Shown: positions 32,803 through 42,662, numbered from the stretch's first letter. The stretch is 64,000 nt of DNA from Novosphingobium rosa NBRC 15208 (GCF_001598555.1 NZ_BCZE01000006.1:20612-84611), one strand, 5' to 3'. The notes: generated by a model from the sequence alone, not told the origin. Made by a program: numbers and translations.

Positions 32803-33189
32803 CTCTGCCGGATCAACCAATGGCCAGGCCTGATCCACACACAGGGCCGATGCGGCACGGGATCGGACGGTGAGCAGCCGGAAGACTTCCGCGACGCCTC
32901 CCCCACGCTTCGGAGTGAACGAGAGGCGGCTCATCTGCGAGCCCGTGCCCGCCCTCGCCGAAGGCTGCAGGGCCGAGCCGGAGTTTGTGGGGGCGCCCTC
33001 ATCCGGCCATTCGCAGAGCAGGCGTGCCTCAACACCCGTCCGACCATGGGCGCGTGTCCGCATCGGCCTGATTGCGCCGGATGATGCTGGTGCCATGCGG
33101 GCGCGGCAAGACGCAGCTTTATGCCAGTGCATGTAGGATAAGGCCCAGGGGAGAGATCGAACCTGCCGCTTCGGCAACTCCCGCCCATG
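32803..33189. other. 387-bp stretch with no recognisable gene
   Basis: It begins with a dyad GGATCA/TGATCC (near 32810-32836). Open frames of 88 residues (+, 32870-33136) and 127 residues (-, 32794-33177) cross it, but neither resembles a known protein nor has a convincing start. It may be a remnant of a gene once served by the promoter at 32774, or an RNA. Confidence 0.4.
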
Positions 33190-33234
33190 CGTCGGAAGAC
33201 GTTATGGGAGCGCGAGGGTGTAACACCCTCGCAC
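33190..33234 (-). repeat. hairpin-tipped interspersed repeat, copy 5 (one end only)
   Basis: CGTCGGAAGACG is followed by TTATGGGAGC and a hairpin at 33212-33232 (arms GCGAGGGTG/CACCCTCGC, loop TAA). Only this end is present. It lies just after the stop of the CocE-type gene on the minus strand. Confidence 0.7.
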
Positions 33235-33247
33235 TTATCCTTCTTTC

Positions 33248-35146
33248 TTACTTCACCACCGGCAGCCACACGGCGCTGGCATCCTTGCCGCCCCAGTGGA
33301 TGGTCTCGGTGGCCTTCACGTAATCCTCCGCCTTGGCGTCCATGATCGAGGGCACCCAGCTCTGCGGATTGCGGTCGTACACCGGGAACAGCGAGGACTG
33401 CACCTGCACCATGATCCGGTGCCCGGGCAGGAAAACGTGGTCCACCGTGGGCAGCAGCCACTGGAAGGCATAGGTCTTGCCCGGCACCAGCGGCGCGGGG
33501 GTAGCGAAACCATGGACATAGCGGCCACGGAAGATCTCGATCCCCACGCCCAGCTCGTAGCCCGCCATCACCGGATTGGCGGTGTTCTGGCCGGGGTAGA
33601 CATCGATCAGCTTGACCACATAGTCGCTGTCCTTGCCGCTGGTGGCGGCGCGCAGGTCCACCTTGGGCGCGCCACGGATATGGACGGGCGCGGTCAGCAC
33701 GCCGGTCTTGAAGGAGAGGACATCGGTGCGGCCATCGGCAAAGCGCTGATCCTGCACCAGCCAGGTCTTCCACTCGTCACCGCCCAGCGAGACGGGGCGC
33801 GGCACGCTGGGCACCGGCTTGGCGGGATCGGAGACGTAGGTCTCCACGCCCTCGCTTGCGGGCTTGTCGAAGCTCGCCTCACCATGGGCGCCCAGGTAAA
33901 GCGGCGTGGTGGCCGGGCTCAGATCGTCCGCCTCCTCCCATGTGTTGGTGCCGGTGGCGTAGGTGATGACGCGGGGCGTGTGGCAGGGGGCGGGGTTGGT
34001 CTTGAGGTGGCAGTCGAAGAAGGGCTTCATGTAATTCAGGCGCCATTGCAGCGCGGTGTCGCCCTCGAACTTCAGATTGCCCAGCGAGGAGCCCTCGTAA
34101 TTCACCCCGGAGTGGCGCCACGGGCCCACCACGATGCTGACATTGGCGCGCTTGGCCGGGTCTGCCGACAGGGCGCGGTAAACCGCCGGCGTGCCCCAGG
34201 AATCCTCCTGATCCCATTCGCCCACCACCAGCATGGTCGGCACGGTCAGCGGGCGCCTGGCCAGCAGCTTGTCGAGCGCCTGCTCCTGCCAGAAGGTGTC
34301 ATAGGCGGGGTGCTCCAGCATCTTGCGCACGCCGGGCAGCTGATCGACGCCCCATTTGCGCGCCAGATCGCCCGCCGATCCCGCCGCGAGATAGGTGGCA
34401 TATTCGTCTTCCTTGCCCATGGGCAGGCCGCCCTTGCCGCCCTTCTTCACCGTCTGGCTCAGCACGTAATTGTAGCCGAAGGCGCGGAAGGCCCCATTGT
34501 GGAACCAGTCGTCCCCCATCCAGCCATCGACCATCGGCGACTGGGGGATCGCGGCCTTCAGCGCCGGATGCGGATCGATCAACGCCATCAACGAGGTGAA
34601 GCCCAGATAGGACGAGCCCGTGATGCCCACCTTGCCGTTGGAGTTCTTCAGGTTCTTCACCAGCCAGTCGATCGTGTCATAGGCATCGGTGGCGTGATCG
34701 ACAGCGGTGGGGTTCAGCGGTCCGCGCAGGGGCCGCGTCATCACATAGTCGCCCTCCGAGCCATGCAGGCCGCGCACATCCTGATAGACGCGGATATAGC
34801 CATCATTGACGAAGGGCGTGTCCACCACCGGCAGCAGCTCCTCGATCTTCTGGCTGCGGTTGCGGCTGGTCGAGGCATCGGCATCGTAAGGCGTGCGCGA
34901 GAGGATGATCGGCGCATCCGTCACGCCCTTGCGATAGACGATGAAGGTGTGCAGCTTCACCCCGTCGCGCATGGGGATCATCACCTCCTGGCGGACATAG
35001 TCGGCCTCGGGGCGGACCCAATCATAGGAAGCGACCTTGTCGGGCGTCATCGCATCGAGCGGCGCGTCCTTGGCCTGCGCCATCGATACACCGGCCATCA
35101 TTCCCAGAGCCAGAACCAGCCCCGAAACCCCTGTCATGCTGCGCAT
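33248..35146 (-). CDS. CocE/NonD family hydrolase (X-Pro dipeptidyl-peptidase type)
   Basis: The 632-residue protein has a signal peptide (MTGVSGLVLALGMMAGVSMAQA), so it is exported. The catalytic domain shows VMIPMRDGVKLHTFIVYRKG, YQDVRGLHGSEG, the nucleophile GSSYLGFTSL, and later VVGEWDQED and VGPWRHSG with the final acid and His. The C-terminal jelly-roll X-Pro domain follows (VHIRGAPKVDLRA, VKLIDVYPG). Family members are serine hydrolases acting on acyl esters or peptides with proline; the substrate is unknown. The ATG at 35146 has GGAGA upstream. It is a single gene. Confidence 0.88.
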   Translation of the reverse strand: MRSMTGVSGLVLALGMMAGVSMAQAKDAPLDAMTPDKVASYDWVRPEADYVRQEVMIPMRDGVKLHTFIVYRKGVTDAPIILSRTPYDADASTSRNRSQKIEELLPVVDTPFVNDGYIRVYQDVRGLHGSEGDYVMTRPLRGPLNPTAVDHATDAYDTIDWLVKNLKNSNGKVGITGSSYLGFTSLMALIDPHPALKAAIPQSPMVDGWMGDDWFHNGAFRAFGYNYVLSQTVKKGGKGGLPMGKEDEYATYLAAGSAGDLARKWGVDQLPGVRKMLEHPAYDTFWQEQALDKLLARRPLTVPTMLVVGEWDQEDSWGTPAVYRALSADPAKRANVSIVVGPWRHSGVNYEGSSLGNLKFEGDTALQWRLNYMKPFFDCHLKTNPAPCHTPRVITYATGTNTWEEADDLSPATTPLYLGAHGEASFDKPASEGVETYVSDPAKPVPSVPRPVSLGGDEWKTWLVQDQRFADGRTDVLSFKTGVLTAPVHIRGAPKVDLRAATSGKDSDYVVKLIDVYPGQNTANPVMAGYELGVGIEIFRGRYVHGFATPAPLVPGKTYAFQWLLPTVDHVFLPGHRIMVQVQSSLFPVYDRNPQSWVPSIMDAKAEDYVKATETIHWGGKDASAVWLPVVK

Positions 35147-35326
35147 CAAACTGTCTCCCTGCCCTGTTGGGCCTACGTTGCTGACAGGCTTGTTAGCAGC
35201 TTTCGCGGGCAGGAAAAGACGCGCGCTGCGCCCCATCTGCGATCCTGAGCAACAGCCCCCAACCACAGGCACTTGTGAAGCCATGTAAATTCCGCCAAGC
35301 CATCAGCACCCCTCTGTGTTTCCCCC

Positions 35327-36322
35327 ATGAAAGCCCCCCAAGTCATGAAAGCGCGCCAAGCCTATATCGCCACCACCGGCGGCCCCGAGGTGATCGAGTG
35401 GAAGGAGGTTGACCTTCCCGCCCCGGCGCGCGGCGAAGTACTGGTGGAAATCCGCGCGGTGGGCCTGAACTTCATCGACACCTACCACCGCAGCGGCCTC
35501 TACCCCCTGCCCCTGCCCGCCGATCTGGGCAGCGAATCCGCGGGCGTGGTGCTGGCCGTGGGCGAAGGCGTGAAGGCGTTCTCCGTGGGTGACCGCGTGG
35601 GCCACTGCCTCGGCAAGCGCGGCGACTACGCGACAGCGCGCATCGTTGCCGCCAACGAACTGTTCGACCTGCCCGACGATGTGGACTTCACCACCGCCGC
35701 CGCCATCCTGCTGAAAGGCGGCACCACCGAATTCCTCGCCGAGCGCGCCGCCACGCTGATCCCCGGCGACCACGCGCTGGTCCATGCGGCGGCAGGCGGC
35801 GTGGGCCAGTTGCTGGTGCAATGGCTGACGGCCAAGGGCGTCCACGTTATCGCCACGGCAGGCAGCAATGCCAAGCTGGCCATCGCCCGCCAGTGCGGCG
35901 CGACGCACGCCTTCCTCACGCATGATCCCGAGCTGCCCGCCAAGGTCCGCGCGATCACGGAAGGCGCCGGCGTGCCCGTGATCTATGACGGCGTGGGCGC
36001 GGCGACATGGGACGTCTCGCTGAAATGCGCGGCGCGGCGGGGGCTGATCGTCAGCTATGGCAATGCCTCGGGCGCGGTGACCGGCGTGGCGCTGGGGCAG
36101 CTGACGGCGAACGGCTCGCTGTTCGTGACGCGGCCCACCATGGGCGATTACTACGCCACGCCCGAAGAGCGCGCCGCCGGGATGGGCCGCGTGTGGTCGA
36201 TGCTGCGCAGCGGTCAGGTGAAGCTGACCATCGGGCAGACCTTTCCTCTGGAGGACGTGGCCGAGGCGCATCGGGCTTTGGAAGCGCGGGAGACGGTGGG
36301 GTCTACGGTTTTGACGGTTTGA
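35327..36322 (+). CDS. qorA: NADPH:quinone oxidoreductase
   Basis: The 331-residue zinc-free medium-chain reductase shows VGLNFIDTYHRSGLYPLPLP, LGSESAGVVLAVGEGV, KGGTTEFLAERA and a Rossmann loop HAAAGGVGQLLVQW, the pattern of QorA. It reduces quinones by one electron using NADPH. The ATG at 35327 is followed by a second in-frame ATG at 35345, and neither has a clear ribosome site. An interspersed repeat follows the stop. Confidence 0.9.
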   Translation: MKAPQVMKARQAYIATTGGPEVIEWKEVDLPAPARGEVLVEIRAVGLNFIDTYHRSGLYPLPLPADLGSESAGVVLAVGEGVKAFSVGDRVGHCLGKRGDYATARIVAANELFDLPDDVDFTTAAAILLKGGTTEFLAERAATLIPGDHALVHAAAGGVGQLLVQWLTAKGVHVIATAGSNAKLAIARQCGATHAFLTHDPELPAKVRAITEGAGVPVIYDGVGAATWDVSLKCAARRGLIVSYGNASGAVTGVALGQLTANGSLFVTRPTMGDYYATPEERAAGMGRVWSMLRSGQVKLTIGQTFPLEDVAEAHRALEARETVGSTVLTV

Positions 36323-36341
36323 CAGGGGTTTAAGAAGATAG

Positions 36342-36554
36342 ATGCGAGGGGGTTACCCCCTCGCGCTCCCATGACGTCTTCCGACGAAAGGGTGGTGGAG
36401 CCCGATTGTCGCGCGTCCTCTCACCTGCGCCACCTCAGGCGCCGCAGGCTTTAAAAAACCATTCCTGCCTGCGGCGCGGCAAACCAGGCGCAAGGCCGAA
36501 CCCGATGCGCAACGCAGACAAAAATGGGAGCGCGAGGGTGTAACACCCTCGCAT
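36342..36554 (+). repeat. hairpin-tipped interspersed repeat, copy 6
   Basis: This is the clearest copy. The left hairpin at 36344-36364 (loop TTA) plus GCTCCCAT mirrors the right ATGGGAGC plus hairpin at 36532-36552 (loop TAA), giving terminal inverted repeats of about 30 bp. Inside are GACGTCTTCCGACG, GCGCCGCAGGC/GCCTGCGGCGC and GCCGAACCCGATGCGCAACGC. It lies between two convergent genes. Confidence 0.85.
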
Positions 36555-36567
36555 TCTCCTTTTCTTC

Positions 36568-37197
36568 TTAAGCCGGCTTGCTCTTCAACAAGATCGCCCC
36601 GAACCCGACGAACACCGCGCCGGTAAAGCGATTGAACAGCCGCTGCATCGAGGGCTTTTTCAGATGCGCCGCCAGCCCGCGGCCACCCATGGCATAGGTG
36701 AAGTACCAGATCACATCGATCGCGCCGAAAGTGGCCAGCAGGATGGCGAACTGGGGCGGCTTGGGCGCGGCGGGGTTGATGAACTGGGGCAGGAAGGCGG
36801 CGGCGAACAGCATCGCCTTGGGGTTGGAAACCGAAACGCCATAGGCCACGCGCCACACCTTCCACGGCGAGAGCACGGCGACGATCATCTCCTCATGATG
36901 GTCCCCGGTATCGACCGGCGCGCGCCACGCCTTGATGCCGAGGTAGAACAGGTAAGCCGTGCCCGCGTAGCGCAGCACGTCGAAGGCCCCGGGAAGCGCC
37001 ATCAGCAGCGCGGTGAGGCCCACGGCGGAGGCCGTCAGCAGGGTGAGCAATCCCGCAAGGCACCCGGCCATGGCGGGGAAGGAGCCGCGCAGGCCCAGCT
37101 CCACGCTGCGCGAGAGGATGTGCAGCATGTTGGGCCCCGGCGTGGCCGAAACCAGAAACGCCGCGACGAAAAACATGCTCCAGAGATGAAATGTCAT
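36568..37197 (-). CDS. LysE family amino-acid exporter
   Basis: The 209-residue membrane protein has six hydrophobic segments and the LysE/RhtB signature near the start: FLVSATPGPNMLHILSRSVELGLRGSFPAMAGCLAG. Later motifs are YLFYLGIKAWRAP and VSNPKAMLFAAAFLPQFINP. It exports amino acids or their derivatives; the substrate is unknown. Transcription may end in the adjacent repeat. Confidence 0.93.
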   Translation of the reverse strand: MTFHLWSMFFVAAFLVSATPGPNMLHILSRSVELGLRGSFPAMAGCLAGLLTLLTASAVGLTALLMALPGAFDVLRYAGTAYLFYLGIKAWRAPVDTGDHHEEMIVAVLSPWKVWRVAYGVSVSNPKAMLFAAAFLPQFINPAAPKPPQFAILLATFGAIDVIWYFTYAMGGRGLAAHLKKPSMQRLFNRFTGAVFVGFGAILLKSKPA

Positions 37198-37247
37198 GAC
37201 CTGCCTCCTGTCAGGGACATGCCCTGCGCGTGGAAGCAGGACAAGGG

Positions 37248-37745
37248 TTAGAACAACGTAATGCCCACGCCCGCGAGGGCGGCCAGCACCACGCCCAGCA
37301 CGGCCACGGCACCGGCGCCAACCATGATGCGGCGCGACTGCCCTGCCATGGCGGCGGCCATCAGCAGGATGGCGAGTTCCAGCGCCACTTCGGCCAGTTC
37401 GATGACGCGGGCGCGGGCCTGCTCGTGCTGGGCAGTGTCGCGCAGCTTTTCGAGATCCTCGGCCAGCGCGCCGATGCCCCGGCCCTGCCCCATGGCGGCG
37501 GCTTCGGCCATTTCATTGGCGCGCACGTCGCGGTCGAGGCCCGGCTGGTTGGCGTGGGCGAAGAGCACGGACTGGCGCAGCTTCTGGGCTTCCAGCGCAA
37601 TCTGGGCGTCGCTGGCGGCGATGGTCGCGGCAAGGGCGCCCTGCTGGACATGGCCCAGCGTGAAATGCACCAGCAACAGCGCCAGGGCGATCACGCCCGT
37701 CATCAGCGGGCCCATCGGTGCTTCTTCGGAACGGCTCATCATCAA
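37248..37745 (-). CDS. membrane protein, DUF4337-like
   Basis: The 165-residue protein has one N-terminal membrane helix (VIALALLLVHFTLG), a long polar coiled region of about 90 residues (IAASDAQIALEAQKLRQSVLFAHANQ onward), and two C-terminal helices (LAEVALELAILLMAAAMAG, AVAVLGVVLAALAGVGI). This layout fits the DUF4337 family, which has no known function. It lies 50 nt upstream of the LysE gene on the same strand and could be co-transcribed with it. Confidence 0.65.
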   Translation of the reverse strand: MMMSRSEEAPMGPLMTGVIALALLLVHFTLGHVQQGALAATIAASDAQIALEAQKLRQSVLFAHANQPGLDRDVRANEMAEAAAMGQGRGIGALAEDLEKLRDTAQHEQARARVIELAEVALELAILLMAAAMAGQSRRIMVGAGAVAVLGVVLAALAGVGITLF

Positions 37746-37829
37746 CTCCAGCGTGGCAGGAGCGCCTAAACGCCCCTGCCCGCTTTAATCAAGCCGCTTT
37801 TGGATCAAGCCGCTTCGCGCGCGCCCCAG

Positions 37830-39206
37830 TTATGCGGCTTCGCGCGCGTTGCGATCCTGCGCCTCACGATTCAGCTCTTCCGCGATCAGGAAAGCCAGCT
37901 CGATCGACTGCGAGCCATTGAGGCGCGGGTCGCAATGCGTGTGGTAGCGGTCGGCCAGATCGCCATCGGTGATGTCGATCAATCCGCCGGTGCACTCGGT
38001 CACATTCTTGCCGGTCATCTCGATATGGATGCCGCCGGCATGCGTGCCCTCGGCGCGGTGAACGGCGAAGAAGCCGCGCACCTCGCCCAGAATCCGCTCG
38101 AAGGGACGGGTCTTGTAGCCGCTGTCGGCCTTGATGACATTGCCGTGCATCGGGTCGCACGACCACACCACCGGATGGCCCGAGGCCTTCACCGCGCGCA
38201 CCAGCTTGGGCAGGCCAGCCTCGACCTTGTCGTAACCGTAACGCGCGATCAGCGTGATACGGCCCGGCTCGCGGCTCGGATTCAGCTCATCCAGCAAGCG
38301 GATCAGCATATCGGGTTCCAGCGAGGGCCCGCACTTCACGCCGATGGGGTTCTTCACGCCCTTCAGGAATTCGACATGGGCCGAATTGTCGAAGCGGGTG
38401 CGGTCACCGATCCACAGCATATGCGCCGAGCAATCGAACCAGTCGCCGGTCAGCGAATCCTGACGGGTCAGTTGCTGCTCATACTGCAGCAGCAGCGCTT
38501 CGTGGCTGGTGTAGAAGGCCGTGCCCTGCAGCTGAGGCACCGTCTGCGGATCGACACCGCAGGCGGCCATGAAGTCCAGCGCCTCGCCGATCTTGTCGGC
38601 GGTTTCGCTGAAGCGGTCACCCCAGGGATTGCGCGAGATATGGTCCAGCGTCCACTTGTGGACCTGACGCAAATTCGCGTAACCGCCGCTGGCGAAGGCG
38701 CGCAGCAGGTTCAGCGTCGCGGCGCTCTGCGTGTAGGCCTTGAGCATCCGCTCGGGATCGTTGCGGCGCGCGCCGGCGTCGAATTCGATGCCGTTGATGA
38801 TGTCACCCAGATAGCTGGGCAGCTCCACGCCGCCCTGCGTTTCGGTCGGCGCGCTGCGCGGCTTGGCGAACTGGCCGGCCATGCGGCCCACCTTCACCAC
38901 CGGCTGCTTGCTGGCGAAGGTCATCACCACCGCCATCTGCAGCAGCACGCGGAAGCTGTCGCGGATGTTGTCGGCGTGGAATTCCTGGAAGCTTTCGGCG
39001 CAATCGCCACCCTGCAGCAGGAAGCCCTTGCCCGCCGCCACATTGGCCAGCTCGGCTTTCAGCGCGCGGGCCTCGCCCGCAAAGACCAGCGGAGGAAACT
39101 TGGCCAGGGTCTCTTCCACCCGGCCGAGTTCCTCGGCGTCAGTATAGACGGGAAGGTGCCGCGCTTCGGCCTGCTTCCAGCTATCGGGGGTCCAGATCCT
39201 GCTCAC
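37830..39206 (-). CDS. aroG: class II 3-deoxy-7-phosphoheptulonate synthase
   Basis: The 458-residue enzyme condenses phosphoenolpyruvate and erythrose-4-phosphate, the first step of aromatic amino-acid synthesis. Class II (plant-like) motifs are [84 protein letters not shown] and [18 protein letters not shown]. The start is GTG 39206, with AAGGAGC upstream; the conserved N-terminus [11 protein letters not shown] begins there. The ribosome site lies within a stem (39215-39234), which suggests translational control. Confidence 0.95.
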   Translation of the reverse strand: MSRIWTPDSWKQAEARHLPVYTDAEELGRVEETLAKFPPLVFAGEARALKAELANVAAGKGFLLQGGDCAESFQEFHADNIRDSFRVLLQMAVVMTFASKQPVVKVGRMAGQFAKPRSAPTETQGGVELPSYLGDIINGIEFDAGARRNDPERMLKAYTQSAATLNLLRAFASGGYANLRQVHKWTLDHISRNPWGDRFSETADKIGEALDFMAACGVDPQTVPQLQGTAFYTSHEALLLQYEQQLTRQDSLTGDWFDCSAHMLWIGDRTRFDNSAHVEFLKGVKNPIGVKCGPSLEPDMLIRLLDELNPSREPGRITLIARYGYDKVEAGLPKLVRAVKASGHPVVWSCDPMHGNVIKADSGYKTRPFERILGEVRGFFAVHRAEGTHAGGIHIEMTGKNVTECTGGLIDITDGDLADRYHTHCDPRLNGSQSIELAFLIAEELNREAQDRNAREAA

Positions 39207-39214
39207 TTTAGTTT

Positions 39215-39234
39215 GCTCCTTTCGTGGAAGGAGC
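39215..39234 (-). promoter_or_regulatory. hairpin enclosing the ribosome site of DAHP synthase
   Basis: On the transcript (minus strand) GCTCCTT is followed by a 6-nt loop and AAGGAGC (plus 39234-39215). AAGGAG is the Shine-Dalgarno sequence, 8-9 nt before the GTG start. The stem would block ribosome binding when closed. Confidence 0.6.
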
Positions 39235-39361
39235 GCCCATAGCCTTAACCATCGCAAAAATCAAAGCATGCGCTGGCGATCAGCCTGATCGGATTTGCGC
39301 ATATTTTGTAACGCCCCCGCTGAGCGACACTTTTTTGCGCGAACCACCAGCTTCAGTAACC

Positions 39362-39400
39362 ATTCGGTACATCATGCCATGCAAGCCTGACGTACCGAAT
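39362..39400 (-). promoter_or_regulatory. 9-bp inverted repeat between M16 peptidase and DAHP synthase genes
   Basis: ATTCGGTAC (39362-39370) and GTACCGAAT (39392-39400) are perfect inverted copies 21 nt apart. It may be the terminator of the M16 gene, 14 nt after its stop, or a spaced operator. Confidence 0.45.
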
Positions 39401-39413
39401 AGCCCGTCTCATC

Positions 39414-42407
39414 TCACCGCTTCTTCTTGGCGGCGGCCTCCGCCAGACCGGCCGGCACCTGCGCCTTGTCGCCGATGACAGCCACACGCAGCGGCGCGCC
39501 GGGCGTCAGATATTTGGCGGCCAGTTGCTGGATCGCCTCGGGGCTGACGCCGGTATAATCCACGAGCAGGCTGCGGATCGCGTTGTAGCGCTGCGGTTCC
39601 TGCGTGGCGCCCTCGATCTGCTGCATGAAGAAGGCGGTGCTGGACCCGGCGCGCTGGATCTGCTGGCGCAGCGGCTCGACCACGCGCTCCAGCTCGTCGG
39701 GCGTGACGGGCTTGGCGACCAGATCCGCGGCAATCTCGCGCGCGGTGGCGAAGAAGGTCGGCACCACCTCTGGCTGGACAATGGCCGTGGCGGTGATCGT
39801 GCCGCCATTGGTGAGATCAAGCGGCCAGTCGCTGCTGACCTGCGGGGCATAGCTGGCCCCGGCCTTCTCACGCATGGCCTGCATCATGCGCAGGGCAAAA
39901 ACCTGCCCCAGCACATCGAGCTGGCGCGATTCGCGCAGCAAGGTGGTGCCGCCGCTGGTCGGCCAGCTGACCACCGCCGCGGCCTGCCCCGGATCGCCAT
40001 CATGACGCAGCACGATGGGCCCGGGCGGCGAGAGCGGCGGCAGCACGCTGGCGGGCAGCGTGTCGGCGGGCAGGCTGCCGCGCGTTGGCAAGGCGCCGAA
40101 GGTGCGGCGCAGCGAGTCCAGCGCCTTGTCGCGGTTGAAATCGCCGAAGATCTGCACCTCGACCGGACCCTGCTTGAGGATCGGCTCCCACACGGCGCGG
40201 AACTGCTCGGGGGTGGCGGCAGTGATCTGCTCGGGCGTGGGGGCGGCGAAGCGCGGATCGCCACCGCGCTGCAGCGATTTGAGATCGCGCTCAAGCACGC
40301 CCTGCGGGCTGGAGGAGAAGCTGCTGTACTGCACCTTGGCCGCGGCCTGAGCGCGCTTGAAGGGCGCATGATCCCAGCGCGGATCGGCCAGCTTGTCGGC
40401 AAAAAGATAAAGCTGGTCGCCCAGATCTTCCGCCCGCGTGTCGGCGGAGAAGGTGAAGAAGCTTTCGTCGGACTTCAGTTCAAAGCCCATCTTGCGGCCG
40501 GTGGAGATGCGATCCAGCTCCTCCTGCCCCAGATTGCCCTCGCCCGAACCGACCAGCGCCATGCTGCCCAGCAGGGCGTAGACATCGTTCTTGGCGTCAA
40601 ACGCACGCTGACCGGCGCCGAAGCGCACCTTCACCGTCACGCGGCCCGGATCGTCCTGGGTGGGCCACAGCTGCACCTTCACGCCATTGGCGAAATCGAC
40701 CTGCTCGATGCCGCGCAGGGGCGTCTGGCTGTCGGCCACCTCCTGCTGGGGCGTGCCGATGGGCGGCAGATCCTTGAAGGAGACCACCTTTTCGGCCAGC
40801 CGCGCATGAGCATCGGGCGTCGCCTTCTGCATCAGGGCGAGTTTCAGATCCTCGCTGGTGCCGTCCTTGGCATCGGGCGTGACGTAAAGGGCGCGGATGG
40901 CGCGCCCCTGAAACAGCTTGCGCCCATGTTCCAGAATGGCTTCGGGGGTGAAGAGCGGGATCGACTGCTTGAAGATATCCAGCACCACCTCGGGGCTGGC
41001 CACGGTCTCGTGAATGTCGAGCGCCTGCACCAGATCGTCGGCCAGGCGGCCACCGGGCTGAAGCGCGCGCTGCTGCACCGCGCTTTCGAAGGCGACGTTG
41101 ATCTCGGCCACTTCGCGCGCGATCTCATCGGGGCTTGGCGGGGTGGCCAGCGCATCGGCGATCACCGCGCGCACATCGCGCAGGGCGGCCTGCCAGTCGC
41201 CATCGATGGGCTGGATCGACACAAACGTGCCATCCACGCTGCGGCTCTGGTTCTGCTGGTTGACCGAGGCGGTGAGATAGCTCGCCCCGGCGCGCGCGCG
41301 CGCCTCGAGGCGGCGGTTGATGATGGCCTGCGCCACCTGATCGATCATCAGCCCCTGATTGTAGGTGACGGTGTCCTGCTTCTCATGCCAGGGGCGCAGC
41401 ACCGCCATCTGCAGTGCGCGCGGCGCTGAAGGCTCCACCAGAACGCGGGCATAGGTGACCGGATTGGCCGGATCGCCGCCGATGGGCGCGGCAGGCTCGC
41501 CGAAATCGGGAGCGGGCGTGTGCTTGCCCTGCACCGGCCAGTCGGCGAACCATTTCTGGATCAGCGCGGCCATCAGGCGCGGGTCGGCATCGCCCGAGAC
41601 GATGATCGCGGCGTTTTCCGGGCGATACCAGCGGTCATGGAAGGCGCGGACGCTGTCCTGATGCGCGGCCTCAAGGGTGGCGGCGCTACCGATGGTGGCG
41701 TGATCGGCCAGCGGCTGGCCGTCGGCGATCATTTCGCGCAGGGCATTCGAGATATGCTCCTGCGTGCCGCCGCGTTCGCGCTTTTCAGCCAGCACGATGG
41801 GCACTTCGGTGCGGATATCGCTTTCCGACAGATTCGGCGCGGCCATCATCCCCGAGAGCAGTTTGAAGCTTTCATCCAGCGTCTGGGGCGTGGCGTTGGG
41901 CAGGTCGATCTTGAAGACGGTGGCGGTGCTGCTGGTCTCGGCATTGGTGTCGCTGCCAAGGGTGGCGCCAAGGCGCTGCCAGGTGGGGATCGCCTCGTTC
42001 TGGCCGAGATACTTGGACTGGCGGAAGACCAGATGCTCGATCAGATGGGCGTAACCGGCTTCTTCAGGCTTTTCGTAAAGGCTGCCGACATCCATGCGAA
42101 TACGAATGGAAACCTGCCCCGGCGGCACCGAATTGGCGCGCACGGCCCAGCGCAGACCGTTCTCCAGCGTACCGAAAGCCCATTCCTTGTCATGCGGAAT
42201 GTCGCTGCCCTGATAGAGCCACGGATCGTCCTGAGCGGGCAGCGGCGGCAGCGCGGAGGGCGGGATCGCCGCGGGCGCCGCGGCGGCGGGCCGGGCAGCC
42301 GCTTTCGCTTGCGGCCGGGCGGGCGCCGCCCCCGGCATGGCGACCAGAACGGCCAGCGGAATCAGCAGGAAGAGCGGACGGCGAGCGACGCGGGAAGCAC
42401 GGTTCAT
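39414..42407 (-). CDS. M16 family zinc metallopeptidase, two-lobed
   Basis: The 997-residue exported protein has a signal sequence (PLFLLIPLAVLVAMPGAAPA) and four M16 units in two lobes. The zinc-binding HxxEH motif is HLIEH near residue 130, with a downstream Glu in TNAETSST. The second lobe (from about residue 540) lacks HxxEH and is the usual inactive partner. It belongs to the pitrilysin/PqqL-like periplasmic peptidases that degrade small peptides. The ATG at 42407 directly precedes the signal peptide. Confidence 0.92.
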   Translation of the reverse strand: MNRASRVARRPLFLLIPLAVLVAMPGAAPARPQAKAAARPAAAAPAAIPPSALPPLPAQDDPWLYQGSDIPHDKEWAFGTLENGLRWAVRANSVPPGQVSIRIRMDVGSLYEKPEEAGYAHLIEHLVFRQSKYLGQNEAIPTWQRLGATLGSDTNAETSSTATVFKIDLPNATPQTLDESFKLLSGMMAAPNLSESDIRTEVPIVLAEKRERGGTQEHISNALREMIADGQPLADHATIGSAATLEAAHQDSVRAFHDRWYRPENAAIIVSGDADPRLMAALIQKWFADWPVQGKHTPAPDFGEPAAPIGGDPANPVTYARVLVEPSAPRALQMAVLRPWHEKQDTVTYNQGLMIDQVAQAIINRRLEARARAGASYLTASVNQQNQSRSVDGTFVSIQPIDGDWQAALRDVRAVIADALATPPSPDEIAREVAEINVAFESAVQQRALQPGGRLADDLVQALDIHETVASPEVVLDIFKQSIPLFTPEAILEHGRKLFQGRAIRALYVTPDAKDGTSEDLKLALMQKATPDAHARLAEKVVSFKDLPPIGTPQQEVADSQTPLRGIEQVDFANGVKVQLWPTQDDPGRVTVKVRFGAGQRAFDAKNDVYALLGSMALVGSGEGNLGQEELDRISTGRKMGFELKSDESFFTFSADTRAEDLGDQLYLFADKLADPRWDHAPFKRAQAAAKVQYSSFSSSPQGVLERDLKSLQRGGDPRFAAPTPEQITAATPEQFRAVWEPILKQGPVEVQIFGDFNRDKALDSLRRTFGALPTRGSLPADTLPASVLPPLSPPGPIVLRHDGDPGQAAAVVSWPTSGGTTLLRESRQLDVLGQVFALRMMQAMREKAGASYAPQVSSDWPLDLTNGGTITATAIVQPEVVPTFFATAREIAADLVAKPVTPDELERVVEPLRQQIQRAGSSTAFFMQQIEGATQEPQRYNAIRSLLVDYTGVSPEAIQQLAAKYLTPGAPLRVAVIGDKAQVPAGLAEAAAKKKR

Positions 42408-42662
42408 GAACCGATCTATAGGGTCGCCCAAGCTTAAGGGCCAGTGAATAGAATTGTCTGCCCCACAGGGACATCAGGGAACAATTTCAGACAGGCCGAA
42501 AGTCTATACGCGACGAATCGCGGACTTTCGTTCATCCTCTGGCCAGAATGGGGTGAGCATAGCTTCCAGAGCTGTCCCATCTTTTGGTGCAACCGATGCA
42601 ACGAACGCCCCTTGACCCCCATGCACCGCGCCCTACATGCGCAGCAGCAGGAAAGGCGCCTC

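Noticed and set aside
32794..33177. A 127-residue minus-strand open frame (and an 88-residue one on the plus strand) in the gene-free stretch
   Set aside because: Neither has a convincing start or ribosome site and neither resembles a known protein.
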